This document shows positions 36,841 through 50,328 of a stretch of 64,000 nucleotides of DNA, one piece after another (position 1 is the stretch's first letter; each line of letters starts with the position of its first letter). Source of the stretch: Craterostigma plantagineum. Lineage: Eukaryota; Streptophyta; Magnoliopsida; Lamiales; Linderniaceae. Location of the stretch: NCBI GenBank assembly GCA_027422505.1, contig JAPQWV010000122.1, positions 930,001 to 994,000 of the forward strand, read 5' to 3'. Both the position numbers and the translations under genes were made by a program. Below the pieces are notes generated by a model. It made no database searches and was not told the DNA's origin. It worked only from the letters and a program-made list of their open reading frames with translations.

Positions 36841-37666
36841 TTGTAAATGCGAAAAGCGAGTCAAGGCGAGCCTAGGCGAAAAGCGAAACTTCACGGCAAA
36901 CGATATTTTAAAAAATACTAAATAAATTATAAAAATGAATATGTCCTCTAGTTGTATTTTTAATTGCATCTAATAAGCAAAATAATATTACATCAAGCTA
37001 TATATGGTCTCGAAGATGGAATTAAGATTGTAAAATCCTTATATGGTAATCAAGACAAGCGCAGTTGTTCAAAATAAATAGCTAACGAAGCAACTAACTA
37101 TATGGTTGACAAGTAATAAATCACTTATGGTTCAACTCAACAAGTGATACGTAATCGTCATCGATATTTCCATCATCATCCCTATCAGCTCCCCCATTCC
37201 TCTTCGGCTATTTCGACATCATCATCTTCCTCATCTTCTAATCTTGAAGTGCGATTTTCAAAGAATTTTCGTTTCAAAGAATTATTGTGTAGTTCATACA
37301 AATTTTCCCAACCAAAACATGCATGGATATCATATTGTACGCCCGCCCCTTCTAAATGCTTATGCTGATGGAAATTATTTTTATATACTTTATTTCCTTG
37401 TAATCATCCAATACCAGTCGCGCCGAGAGAAGTTAATTTGCTCAATCATCAAACTCCGAGAGAAAAAGAACCAATACATAATTACTAATAACACTCATTC
37501 GAATGATCTCAAGCTCTTAGGTTCTTATACAACACATCCCTGAAAACACCACAAAAGGACAAGAGAAATCCAAAATTATAACTATACTAGGAACAGTATT
37601 AAATAATATCAAGCTATAGCTATCTAGTTGCTATGAACTACATTTGTCCTTTATTTTGAGGTTAAA
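36841..37666. other. Spacer after the copia fragment
   Basis: Begins with a short block GCGAAAAGCGAGTCAAGGCG and CCTAGGCGAAAAGCG, a repeat type different from copia, which marks the break point. The rest is AT-rich 3' flank of the TGA gene. The open frames at 37144-37368 and 37244-37543 overlap in different frames and have no domain. Confidence 0.45.
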
Positions 37667-40600
37667 CTATTCATGTCGAGGACGACCAAGCCATAGGGAG
37701 CTTAGCGCACGAAGGCGGTGGAAATACTCAGCCATGGCTAAAAGACACCGAGCTGTTTGGCGAGTCGTGAGGATTTGATTCAGCCTATGAAGGGTTTGCT
37801 GCCTCAAATTATCCGCCTGTAATTAACTCATTTGAAATTTTATAAGGTCGATAAATACACTTAATACGTTAATCATATACATCATGGCCATAATTAGGGG
37901 TTTTAGCCAAGAATTTCTGAAAGAAGAGAGAGTAAAAGAAGATTGAGCTGAATAATACTAACTATAAGGGCCAAAAATACCAAACTAGGATGGAGTCCAA
38001 CTTAGTCATAGGCTTACTTAGACATGCAAAAGAACTATATTGGGTGTCCATGTAACGTGCAACGTTTTTTTTTTCGAATTGTCACAACGTTATGCGCTTC
38101 TAGAAGTACAAAAGTCCATGTCTAGCAAACAACTAAATTAAATGTAGATTATTCGTACACGATTCCATCGATGTACGTTACTAGTATACCCATCTTTCGA
38201 CACGCGTCTAGCATGCGAAAAAGCGTGCGTTTTACAGCAACCGATAGAGACTTAACGTAAAAACTGTATTGACTCGGTTTAAAAACACGTACAATGTGCT
38301 TGCGTCCCTCGACACGCGTCTAACATGCGAAAGAGAGTTCAACGCCGATAGTAATAAATTGCTATAAACCATCGACCGAATGGTTTTATAGTTTTCGTAA
38401 ACAACAAGCCTACTTACTTCATCCCTTTCCCTACTTTACGCTAAAGTTTGTAAGAAGAAGGGGAAGAAAATTCATGACGTAACAGATTATGCATTCATAC
38501 TAATTTAAGTGCCTCAAGTAATGCATTGCTGCGCCAACTTACTACAAAGGCTAAATATGGCTTTTAAACACTGCACGTATGCATGATACCATCATAGTCC
38601 TAACAATGGGAATCAAGTATATGTCAATGCATAATGGGGGTGCTTTTAGCCGTATCTTCATGATATATTATTTCTAAGTCGATTCCATCGCTAATCCTTT
38701 TTCGATCAATACTATAGTGAATAAGCCTATATATGCATGCTGAATTTAACTTCAATTCGTAGAGGCGCATTATATGCTAATAAGATATTAAGTTTATTAC
38801 TTGCTTACCTCGCGAACAAACCCTTCGAGGGTCGACAGTTTGTTGATGGCTAAGGCCATTTGTCCCATGTAAGTGTTCATGTTAGGTGGGACGTTGAGTG
38901 GCTCAGAGACGATGGTTTGATTAAGCGATTGATTCAACGCTTCCAAACCACGTGAGAGTGCTTCTTCGGCTTCTTGAGTAGATTGTTGCAGCCCACACAT
39001 GCCCACTAGTTGCTGCTCGCTCAACGGTTCGATTTGGCTCAAGATTATCTGTTGGGATTCAAGAAAAATGATTGATATTAGATGTTAATTTAAATAAATT
39101 AGGGTTCGTACTTTTGCATATAAGAGATAAGTTATCAAGGGGTGTGCCCCACCCAAAAGGTCCACATACTCATCCAACGTAACATAGTGTTTTTTCGACT
39201 GTAATCCCCACGTTCCGAGATAGTTCAGTATGAACCTCATTGTCTGCTATGGAACAATTCAGACACCAGCAAGACTAATTCATCTAGCATATATATAACG
39301 TCCAAAAGTCCATCGAGACTACGATAGTTAAGGATTTCAAGTGACTTTGGACCCATGACCTTCATGTGGAGATATAATGACCTGGCCTCTTATTTAATAT
39401 GCCTTTATAATGACCTGGCCTCTTATTTAATATGCCTTTAATTAGACAATGACTCATCATGTAGCCATAGGTTTTCTTTTATATCTTACCTAGATGTAGA
39501 AAAATTATTGTAGAAAAACATTTAGGCCGACCATTATCATTTGATGCGTTAATAGAAATAAGGCTCACAAGAATCATAACACACTGAAGAATGGAAAAAG
39601 TAGAAGATATGGGCTTTACGGGAAAGGTTTGAGACGCAACAAATAACCTAGAATAGAAAAAATCATCATCATGCCATTTCGTCATATACTACAAAGTCAC
39701 GCACCTTTCATTACAAAAAAGCAACATGCATGTTATGTGTGTATATTATATATATATATTCTTTCACGATATTCGATTATAAAGAATATCATACGTGTGT
39801 CTGATTTTTTTCTTTCGATTATATAGATATGTAATAGTGACTGGGATTTTAAGGGGTTTTGTACCTTAATGATCTCCGATGGCCTAAAACAACCCATCCA
39901 AATAAAACACCTTTCCGCCGGAGTTTTCCACATGCCGGAGAATATATGAAACACGTCTGATTTTACGAGAATAGCCTTGAGGCTCATCAGCTGATCATAA
40001 TGTGCCAAGCTGTTTTCCACATAAACCCTAAGGTTGTTTTCGGGCAATTGTTCCTGAACACCATTTCTAAGCTCCACCATTAGGCGGTGGTGGTCCTCAA
40101 GCCAGCGAGCGTACTCCATGTCGAACAGTGCAGCGTCTTTTCCGTACATTTTTGGGAGAATAAATAGGAAATTAAATAATGATTTCAATTAAAGTACAAT
40201 GATTATTAATTTTCACCTGAATTTATGTTGCCCGTGGGAACAGAAAGGACTTGTTGATCTCCTCCTAGTCCAAGGTGAAAACCCTAAATATTTTGAAAGA
40301 AAATGTAATTACTTGACATAAAATTAAATTAGTTATATATAAATAATGTCAAGAGTTTGTACCTGGGCTCTTGCTCGTTGTATCTCCTGTTCTATCTGAG
40401 TGAGCCTCATTCTGCTACTCTCTAGTTGTTGAACATAAGCCTGCATGGAAATAAAAGAATATATAGTAAAGATTCCATGGATATGTTGAACTGAATTGTG
40501 TATATTTATGTAAATATAATGTCTATAAACACATCTTGGACTTGCCTTTTTCCTAAGCCTGCTTTTCCTTGCTGCTTCTCTATTCTGGGCAAGCCTCCTC

Positions 40601-42131
40601 AGAGTCTGAACACATGTTTGTATCATTAGAACAGAAAAGAAAAAATCATGTGAAATTGAACTAAAAGCGAAAAATGAAACTAAATGAAAATAAAAACCTT
40701 AGGGTCTGGAGTTTTTGGTCCATCTTGATCTCTAGCTGAGGTAGGCCCTTTGCGGTTTCCCTCACGCTGCAACTTAGCGAAGAAAAAAGAACAATTAAAA
40801 AAAACTCAGTTAGAATCTTACAATATGTTAATATATAGATACCTTCATGTCCGAGCAATAAACTACATCAGAAAGTAATATTTTACGTACTAACCTTAAC
40901 TACTTTGGATGGTTCAGAAGCAGAAGCAATGTGACGAATATCGTTTCCAGGGTTTGATAAAAGCTCAGCGGGCGGCTCAGATGATCTCTTGGAACCTCCT
41001 GCCGATGATGGCGATGGCAATCCAATATTATTTACCTACCAAACAAAAGATTTTTTTTATCATTCTTATTCAAATATATTTCCCAGCAATATTATTTGGA
41101 AAAGGAACCTTCAACGACTTTGGAGTCCAGAAAATGAGAAGCCTTTAACGGTAAATTCAAGTAATATAATCTCTTACATTCAAAGCTGGTTCTGCTAGTG
41201 ATGGCTCTTGTACTGCATGCATCGGCTGAGAAGGGAAGATATTCAAAGTATGTGGCCTCATCCCTTGATTAATCTCTGCATTCATGACAAGAGATTTATC
41301 AAGTATTAAATTTATATATAAATATTTATATATGAATATTATGATTTTGGCGATTCTCAAGAGATTCTTGCTGAAGAGTACCAGCTGAACCCTGTCCAGA
41401 TTAGTACACGCAGGATTCTTGAAAAATCAAAAAGGAGTGAAGAAAATATATATATATTTTTTTTCTTTTCTTAAGGCGAACTGTGAATTATTATCCTCAG
41501 AGGATCTGGTCAAAGAAAGTACGAGAAAAGATCACTGATCTTTTATCTGTACCCTCCAACATACTAATATCGTGAATAAGAGGAATCTCAACAGACTTCA
41601 CAGGAAAATCATTTGGATTTTGATCTATAAATACCCACACACACATGTTATAATTTTTGTGTGTGTATCGTGTACTGTATTGTTTTATTTACGTCTGTGA
41701 TCTTGAGCAGACTGTTCTTGACCATCAAGATAGAGGAAAAGTGCTTGATCCAATTCTCCCAAGTCATAAGCACCACCATCTTTGCTTCTGCACACAAATG
41801 AAAAAAAAAAAAAAAAAGCAAGGTTCTTCAGAAACAAATATTTCAAAGGAATCTTTTTTCCAATTTAAAAAAAAAAAGGTATTCTATAGAAAGATGAAAG
41901 AAGGAAAAAGATGAACATTCAACTACGGTTGAAAAGTTGAAATTCTTACATATTGAAGGTTGATGGATTGACTGAAGAGGATGATGGTTGCATCGTCATC
42001 AACCCACCAAATGAAATATGATTATTATTATTATTCTGATGATGATGAATTTGATTCTCTTGCTCAAACATGATCCCTTGATGATGATGATGATGATTAC
42101 TGCTGCTGCTTGCTCTATTATGGTTAGCCAT
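37667..42131 (-). CDS. TGA-type bZIP transcription factor (TGA9/TGA10-like)
   Basis: Eleven coding exons on the minus strand give 483 residues, the size of TGA9/TGA10: 42131-41950, 41787-41693, 41275-41178, 41035-40895, 40766-40698, 40605-40546, 40440-40363, 40283-40217, 40136-39865, 39048-38809 and 37816-37667. The N-terminus is His/Asn/Gln-rich, followed by YDLGELDQALFLYLDG and RPHTLNIFPSQPMH. The bZIP basic region (LAQNREAARKSRLRKK, residues about 200-215) and leucine zipper (AYVQQLESSRMRLTQIEQEI) follow. The long C-terminal DOG1-type region (FDMEYARWLEDHHRLMVELR to LRALSSLW) is complete. TGA factors bind TGACG motifs and work with NPR1-type and ROXY partners; the TGA9/10 clade acts in anther development and redox-linked responses. 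The intron after exon 6 has a GC donor. A GA/CT microsatellite lies upstream, probably in the 5' UTR. Confidence 0.94.
39373..39438 (-). repeat. 33-base tandem duplication in a TGA intron
   Basis: TATAATGACCTGGCCTCTTA begins two head-to-tail copies at 39373 and 39406, identical over their length. It lies in the intron between exons 9 and 10 and does not touch splice sites. Confidence 0.9.
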
Positions 42132-42272
42132 GGAAAAAAAAAAAAAAGAAGCACTTGCTAAGTTTTAATACTATAGCCTTGATGGATTGCGCCCATATAT
42201 ATTTACCTAAAACGAAAATCCCACATCATCGTAATTAATATGTCCTAGATACGTACAAAAGTGAAATTAAAA

Positions 42273-42274
<2 letters not shown>

Positions 42275-42328
<54 letters not shown>
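42275..42328. repeat. (GA)n microsatellite upstream of the TGA gene
   Basis: About 27 AG units, read as CT on the coding strand, 145-200 bases before the start codon of the TGA gene. CT-rich tracts at this place are common in plant 5' UTRs and core promoters. Confidence 0.95.
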
Positions 42329-42331
<3 letters not shown>

Positions 42332-44484
42332 TTCATTTCAATCACATATGAGTCGGTTATGGGTTATTGACTGTCTTTTTAGATTAGAAGACAACGGAAG
42401 ATGGGCACAAATGAGACTATTGAATGCAAAAGGGGGCGAAAATGCAAAGTCTATTTTAAGGTTGTTGCATTTTTCTGCAGAAACAGACGACTTTTGTGTA
42501 AGAAAAAATATAGAAGTAACGTCGTTTTTCTTCTCACCTTTCATTTTATATTTCTCTTCTTCTGATTAACTAATGTTTTTCTTTCTCGTTCTTGGAGATA
42601 AGGAAGCGGTGAGAATGTCTATTTTTGGCTTTATGTAGATGATGATTTTACCATGCATGGTTGCTTTAAAACATCATGCGAAATAGATCAATAATAAATA
42701 AGGTACGCATCGAGCGCAAGTATGTTTTATTTGAATATTTTTTTTACATCAGTTGCAGGCTTGTGATTGGTCACGACGACAATATGTTTAAGCTTTCCCT
42801 TGTCTAATTACTCTTGTTCTATAAGTTGACATTCGCGTGGTAGATGCGCACATATGCATTTAGATCGAACTCTATACTTATATATAGATATATATAAGCT
42901 ATGACTTTAGTAGGTCGCATACAGTATTATTAACTAAATTTTGTCTATAAATATAAAAGTTAGACCTGAAATATTTCTCACTCACTTGATTGCTAGTTGA
43001 GTTTTAAGACGAGATTTCAGATTTATTTTGCGAGAAAAATGATCGGAGGTCTAAATGTATTCTGACATATGAAGTTAATGGCATACTAATTATGAATATA
43101 GCGTCGAATCGAGAATCGGTATATTAGTGTGAAAATTTTATAATCTTGCCAAATTTTTATCATTGCTAAGGATGAAAATTCTCTCTTTTTCCAAGCCCCA
43201 TTTCAACCTTCTTCCTTTCAAATAAATTTTTTGTATAATATACATTAGACGATAAGTTCGCATGATTTGGATTAGGTATAGGATCTACATATTAGGCCTT
43301 CTTTTGGCAAATTGCTTCGTTAATATTTTCCAACTACTCCTATCGATCTTTTGTTAATAAAATATCGACATTGAATAAAAATTGCATTTGTTTTTTTTGA
43401 AATAGTGAATCTCGCCATTGTGAAGCATATTTCTTGCAAAAAGAAACTAGTTGTCTCGCTAAAGGATTGGGCAAATTAGAAATTTAGGTGAACATTTTTA
43501 CGTTTTGAGTCATATATTTGATGATTGAAAAATAATTCAGTAATGTCAGTACAAATGTCAATATGATAATTTTTTCGGATAAGTCGAAAATCCTACTTGA
43601 CTACTGATTAAGAATAGTTTCTAATCATTTGGTGCTTATACATCCAATAACACTTGTTTACAACTGATTTTATTGAAGGATGGACCGAGATTCTGAGTTT
43701 CGTCCTATGAAGTTAATCATCTATTCTGACAATAATTAAACTTAGTGACCTAAAACAAAAACTAATAAAATTAGCAACAAAAAATTATAGTTTTAGTTAA
43801 AAAATTTATAGGGTTGGAAAAGCTTGTATATATATGGTACAGACAGAAGTTATTATATATTATTTAATTACAACTAATTATTTCTATCAATGTATCTTCT
43901 AATATTCTTCTGAAAAAACATGGAGAGCATTGAAGCTTTTGATGGCAAAGCTACGGAAGATCGCCAGCGGGTTTGATAAAATATATAATTATGTGTAAGC
44001 GTGCTTAGCTTATAGCGTATTAAATTCGGATTGTTAAATCTGTAACCATTATTTAAATTCTGTACTATATAGTTTTTTTTGTCTTGTCAAATAGAATAAA
44101 AACGCAGAGAAAAATTTCCTTTTCCTGTGAATAGAAAGTAATAAGATTCGGTGACCTAATGTCAAATGAGAACGACATTAAAAATATATAATAATATACC
44201 AATTTACGTTGACTATATTTTCCTAGTTTTGTTTATCTAGGAGATATATTATCTGCCTAGCAACCATATTTCGGAAGGGATTATTGTAAACCGATTGTAC
44301 TCTTGATTCATGATAGATGTCGGAACACGTAATTATCTTCATACGTCGGAATGAATTTAAATCTCCAATGCTTTTTCGGCAAAATTAATGAAATTTCCTT
44401 ATATCATCGTATGACTTGGAATATTTCCACCTCAATTACTGCTCTAAATAAAAGCGAATCAACCATAACGAAGTAAATGATATA
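42329..44484. other. Intergenic, nothing recognised
   Basis: Upstream DNA of the TGA gene followed by AT-rich spacer with no supported gene or bordered repeat. Confidence 0.5.
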
Positions 44485-46625
44485 GGGAGTTACTATTTAC
44501 CGCCCCCTTTTTACTAGTCACCGTCCCCTAAAGGGCTGAATAAAGACATTTTTCCCTTATGATATTTAAATAAATTTAAAAAGAAAAAACTAACTAAATA
44601 TATAATTCTGGTACGAAATACCGAAAACTACATACACAAATAAATTCGAACGATCGATCGATAAGGAAATTCGAACGAAATTTTCGACCGGGCTGTGCAC
44701 GGGCCGAACTGATATTTCGGTCGGGCCTGTGCGGGCCGAACAATAATTTCGGCCCGCACAGGCCCGAACGAAATTTCAGTTCGGCCCGCACAAGGCACGA
44801 CCAAAATTATTGTTCGGCCCGCACAAGGCCCGACCGAAATTCCAGTTCGGCCCGCACAAGGCCCGACCGAAATTATTGTTCGGCCCGCACAAGGCCCGAC
44901 CGAAATTCCAGTTCGGCCCACCAGACCCGATTTTTTCACTTTTTCGTTTTTTTTATTGTAATTTATAAAAACTCAACATATATAGTAGTATTTAGGGATT
45001 GAACCCATGACCTCTACTTGATAAAGAAAGTACTTATCCATTGAACTACATAGCTTTTTATTAACAATTATGACATATATAAAATATATAACGAAAAAAT
45101 AACCCAATTAAATAATCGAAGTAAATAATACAAAATAATCCAATTAAATAATCTAATTAAATAATCCAATTAAATAATCTAAATAAATAATCGAATTAAA
45201 TAATATAAAATAATCCAATTAAATAATCTAATTAAATAATCGAATTAAATAATACAAAATAATCCAATTAAATAATCTAATTAAATAATCCAATTAAATA
45301 ATCTAATTAAATAATCGAATTAAATAATACAAAATAATCCAATTAAATAATCTAATTAAATAATCCAATTAAATAATCTAATTAAATAATCTAATTAAAT
45401 AATCGAATTAAATAATACAAAATAATCCAATTAAATAATCTAATTAAATAATCCAATTAAATAATCTAATTAAATAATCGAATTAAATAATACCAAATAA
45501 TCCAATCAAATAATCTAGTTTCAGGTATTGTCTTTTTAGTATTTCTTATTTGGGAAGAAAAGGGTATATAATTGAATAATCCAATTAAATAATTTAATTA
45601 CATAATCCAATTAAATAATACCAATAAATAATCCAAATAAATAAACCAAATAAATACTATAAATAAAATATACAAATAAATAATCCAAATAAAAAATACA
45701 AATAAATAATCCAAATAAATAATATAAATAAATAATCCAAATAAATAATATAAATAAATAATCCAAATAAATAATATAAATAAAATATACAAATAAATAA
45801 TCCAAACAAATAATACCAATAAATAATCCAAATAAATAATCCAAATAAATACTATAAATAAAATATACAAATAAATAATACAAATTAATAATCCAAATAA
45901 ATAATATAAATAAATTGCGACGGCTTTCGCCCAGTTAATCGCTTCCACGCCGGTCGGAAATCGTCCTCCTTCGCGGAAATGTTCACTGTAATTTATCCCG
46001 TCGCCCGTGGAATCCTCCGGAACACTCTCAAAGTCTAAAAAAAAAAAAAAATTAAAATTAAAACCGAAATGGAATTTCGGCTGCCGTAAGAGGCGACCGA
46101 AATCAGATTTCGGTCACCTATACGGGAGCCGAAATCCCGTTTCGGCCGTGGCCGTCCCGACCGAATTAAAAATTCGGTTCTGCCAGCCTCGGCCGAACAA
46201 CATTTTCGGTCACCTACAAGGGTGACCGAAACGTATTCGGTCGCCACAATGGGTACCGAAATTGTTGTTCGGTCACCCCTTGTGTGGACCGAAATTATGT
46301 TTCGGTCGGGCCCAATTTTTTCGATCGGATCCGATCGATGTTCGATAATTCGCGTGCATATTGACGAAATTTACGAGAATTTGATTACCATCCGTCCCAA
46401 AAGACCCTTTCTTTGACCTTTCCATTCCCAAATAGACGATTCATTGCGATTTCATTTTTTTTATTTTATCTTTGACTCTGATTTGGATGTGTGATTGCGA
46501 TATTAAAAGTGTTGTATGGAAATGGATTTTAAATAGAAATTTAAATTCAAAAGGGCAAAAACGTCTTTTTCTAGCCCTTTAGGGGGCGGTGACTAGGAAA
46601 AAGGGGGCGGTGAATAGCAATCCAG
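44485..46625. mobile_element. Mutator-like non-autonomous element, 2.1 kb
   Basis: The two ends are inverted repeats of about 70 bases; both contain CTATT(T/C)ACCGCCCCCTTTTT, then CTAGTCACCG and CCCCTAAAGGGCT. ATGATATA flanks both ends exactly (44477-44484 and 46626-46633), extendable to 10 bases with one mismatch; this plus the long ends suggests a Mutator-like element, though 8 bases would also fit hAT. Inside, in order: a GC-rich array of TTCGGCCCGCACAAGGCCCG units (44690-44935), a T-rich tract, a minus-strand tRNA-like module (45055-44990), AT-rich arrays of AATAATCCAATTAAATAATC and AATAAATAATCCAA (45100-45915), and a second GC-rich part with CCGAAAT/ATTTCGG words (46060-46330). There is no transposase; repetitive proteins read across the arrays are artefacts. 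Confidence 0.82.
45100..45915. repeat. AT-rich minisatellite-like array inside the Mutator-like element
   Basis: Units of 10-11 bases, AATTAAATAAT followed by C, alternate as CCAATT, CTAATT, CGAATT; a higher-order period of about 50-110 bases is visible, punctuated by AATACAAAATAATCC. From about 45600 the unit changes to AATAAATAATCCA/ATATA. Reads on the minus strand give Tyr/Leu/Ile repeats with no biological meaning. Confidence 0.9.
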
Positions 46626-46971
46626 ATGATATATTTTTATTTTTTGCAATAATACAGAACCAAATTTACAATCTTGCATGTTGAAAGTGGCCATTCAACA
46701 AATGACACCTATAAACTGAAATTGCTCGTTATCATAATCAGGAAAATAAAACTCCTGCATCCCCTTTGAAGAAAAAATAACAAGAAATTATCACGTGGAA
46801 AACTGAATTTGTTTTTTTTTTTTTTTAAGTGCTTTCATCACTTCAAAATCTATGATGTCCAAATTCCTATAATTGAATATTCCATGTCAAATTCATATGT
46901 CGTTAATTATGAAGCTGACCAAAGAGTACTTTTTTTCACTTCCAATTTCCAAAGACTACTTTCATTGCATT

Positions 46972-47065
46972 CTTTTTTTTTTTTTTTTTTGTTTCAAACC
47001 ATAGTTTAATATATAAACAAACATACAGAGCTAAATAGCTCAAGAAGCCCTATGGAACATTTGAT
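46972..47065 (-). mobile_element. LINE-like 3' tail fragment
   Basis: A poly(T) run followed by TTTCAAACCATAGTTTAATA and then ACAGAGCTAAATAGCTCAAG; this order matches the start of the minus-strand LINE-tailed element at 61837 (poly(T), ATAGTTTTATAAATTAAC, then ACAGGGGCTAAATAGCCCAA). It is therefore a severely 5'-truncated member. Confidence 0.6.
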
Positions 47066-47089
47066 TTCCAAAAGGGACAAAGTCTCTAC

Positions 47090-47685
47090 CTATTGAGATG
47101 GTCACGTGTGGTGTGAGGATAAAATGTCCCACATCGAAACTTACAAAATAATTAAATGGGCATATAAGCTTGATGGGCAACTCCTCCTAACACCAATTGA
47201 TTTTAGGAAGGTACCCCATCAAGCTTACATCGGGCACCCCTTCTCCATGTAGCGCATATGCGTGGGTCTCGATGACGGATAAATTACCGGAGGCTCGGCC
47301 CGAATTTCTACATGGTATCAGAGCGAGGAGGCGGGTTCAAAAAGAATGGCGTTTCCGTCCGATTAAAAAGAAATGGGCTCACACGTGAGGGGGAAGTGTT
47401 GAGATAGATGTTCACGTGTGGTGTGAGGACAAAAATGTCACACATCGAAACTTACAAAGAAATTGAAATGGTTTATAACTTGATGGGCCACTCCTCCTAA
47501 TACCAATTGGTTTTAGGAAGGAACCCCATCAAGCTTTCCGGGCACCGCTTCTCCGGTAGTTTGTCCGTCATCGAGGTCCACACATATACACCACACGGAG
47601 AAGGGGTGCCAGTATAAGTTTGATGGGGTTCCTTCCTAAAACAAATTGGTATTAGGAGGAGTGGCCCATCAAGTTTACCCATATA
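47090..47685 (+). mobile_element. Rearranged LTR pieces with initiator-Met tRNA primer site
   Basis: At 47314-47325 the sequence TGGTATCAGAGC matches the primer-binding site used by many plant LTR elements (initiator Met-tRNA). Just upstream are LTR-like words (CACGTGTGGTGTGAGGA, CCCACATCGAAACTTACAAA, GATGGGCAACTCCTCCTAA). The same words recur directly at 47408-47540 and inverted at about 47590-47675, so two or three LTR fragments have been rearranged here. No coding domain remains. Confidence 0.6.
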
Positions 47686-47699
47686 CTTAAACAGTTCGA

Positions 47700-48375
47700 A
47701 AATGCTAATCCAAACCTGCTATTTTCGGGTACGGTTCACGGCGGTTTAGCGGGTCAGGTTGTTTTTTTGCACCCCTAGGATTAACCGTTACATTCTTCCG
47801 TCTTGATTAGTGTTATTGTCATCAATTTGTTGAGGAGCCATAAAAATCTGAGATAGTTTCAAAACTACATTAAGTACCTCATGGAAGTACTTGCTAACAG
47901 ATCCCAAGATTTTTAGAGTTTTCTTGGATAGCACGACTTTTGGTATGAAGTGACAATATTATAAGGAATATAGACTTATCTGATGTCGTAGTAGATTTAG
48001 AGTGTTTTAACCCTCTGATATGTTCGAGTGGATAGGTAAATGCTGCGAACAAGTTTCCACTCATTCGAAAGTGATTTATACAAGTCACCTCAGAACGTCA
48101 ATTAGTAAGTGATGCGAACATGTTTCTACATATTCAATATTTTTAGGGATTCTTTTGTCCATTGAGTAAGAGAACGCTTACAACCTCTGTGAAGAAATAA
48201 CCTATTATGCATGTTTTTTTATAGCCTCAACTGCACCAAGTAGAACAACTGACTTGCATACAGTTCGTCGGAGTGATATTTGTTATTTCACTTTGTATAC
48301 ACGAGCCTAGAAAACATTGCATTAAATTTAGGACTATCATATTGCTTTTCAAGTTTGTCTATCCGAAAAGAAATT
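47700..48375. other. Intergenic, nothing recognised
   Basis: No supported gene. The open frame at 47894-48088 on the minus strand lacks a domain. Confidence 0.45.
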
Positions 48376-49640
<1,265 letters not shown>

Positions 49641-50328
49641 CTCTAAAATCTTATCTTCAAAATCAACGCATTTGTCGCTCTTCCTTCATTAAGGGTGGTA
49701 GGGAGCTCCCCTCGTTTTCTCTTTCTCTAATTTTAGTTCTCTTCTACCATTTTTAGCCTTCGTCGTCGTCTAGTCTCTCGAGTTGGGACTTTTGTCCTCT
49801 TTTAGGAGTGTTTTTCTCTCTGTCTAAGAGTGTCATTTCCGAAGAAGACGAGATCCTTGAGGTAGAAGCGAAGCAAGTGAAGAGTATTGTAGATCTGACT
49901 TAATAACTCACTTTGTAGTAGGTTCGTTAGTTTTCATATTCAAGACCTTGTTTCTTGTTTTCTTTCGACTTTTTTTTTTTATCCTTTTTATTCTTTTATT
50001 TGGTTGTCATTGCCCGAGCCTTTGTTCTATACCAAATAACAATGTTATCGGAGCGAAAAAATTGTTTGTGAAATAAAAACTATTGTTTCCGAAAAAAAAA
50101 ATAACATACTCAATTATCAAGGCAAGGTAGAGACAAGCACAACAAGATTCGTACATCAGTACCAAAATGTCTCTCAAAGAAGAATCATCAAATCGTTCCC
50201 ATCACAAACAAAAGGAGGAGAGAAGATCCACAAATGGATTGTGATATTGTATGCATTGCAATCAAAATTGAAATAATTTTATTAGTCAATGATAGAAAAG
50301 ATGGGCTATCATCATCCATCGTATCAGC

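Noticed and set aside
44628..44939. Repeat protein with GRT(G/I)ISVGPCA units
   Set aside because: It is the translation of the GC-rich array of a Mutator-like element; no start context, no homology seen.
45598..45948. 116-residue Tyr/Leu/Ile-rich 'membrane protein'
   Set aside because: The frame runs through an AT-rich tandem array and is open only because of the unit length; a transmembrane look is a by-product.
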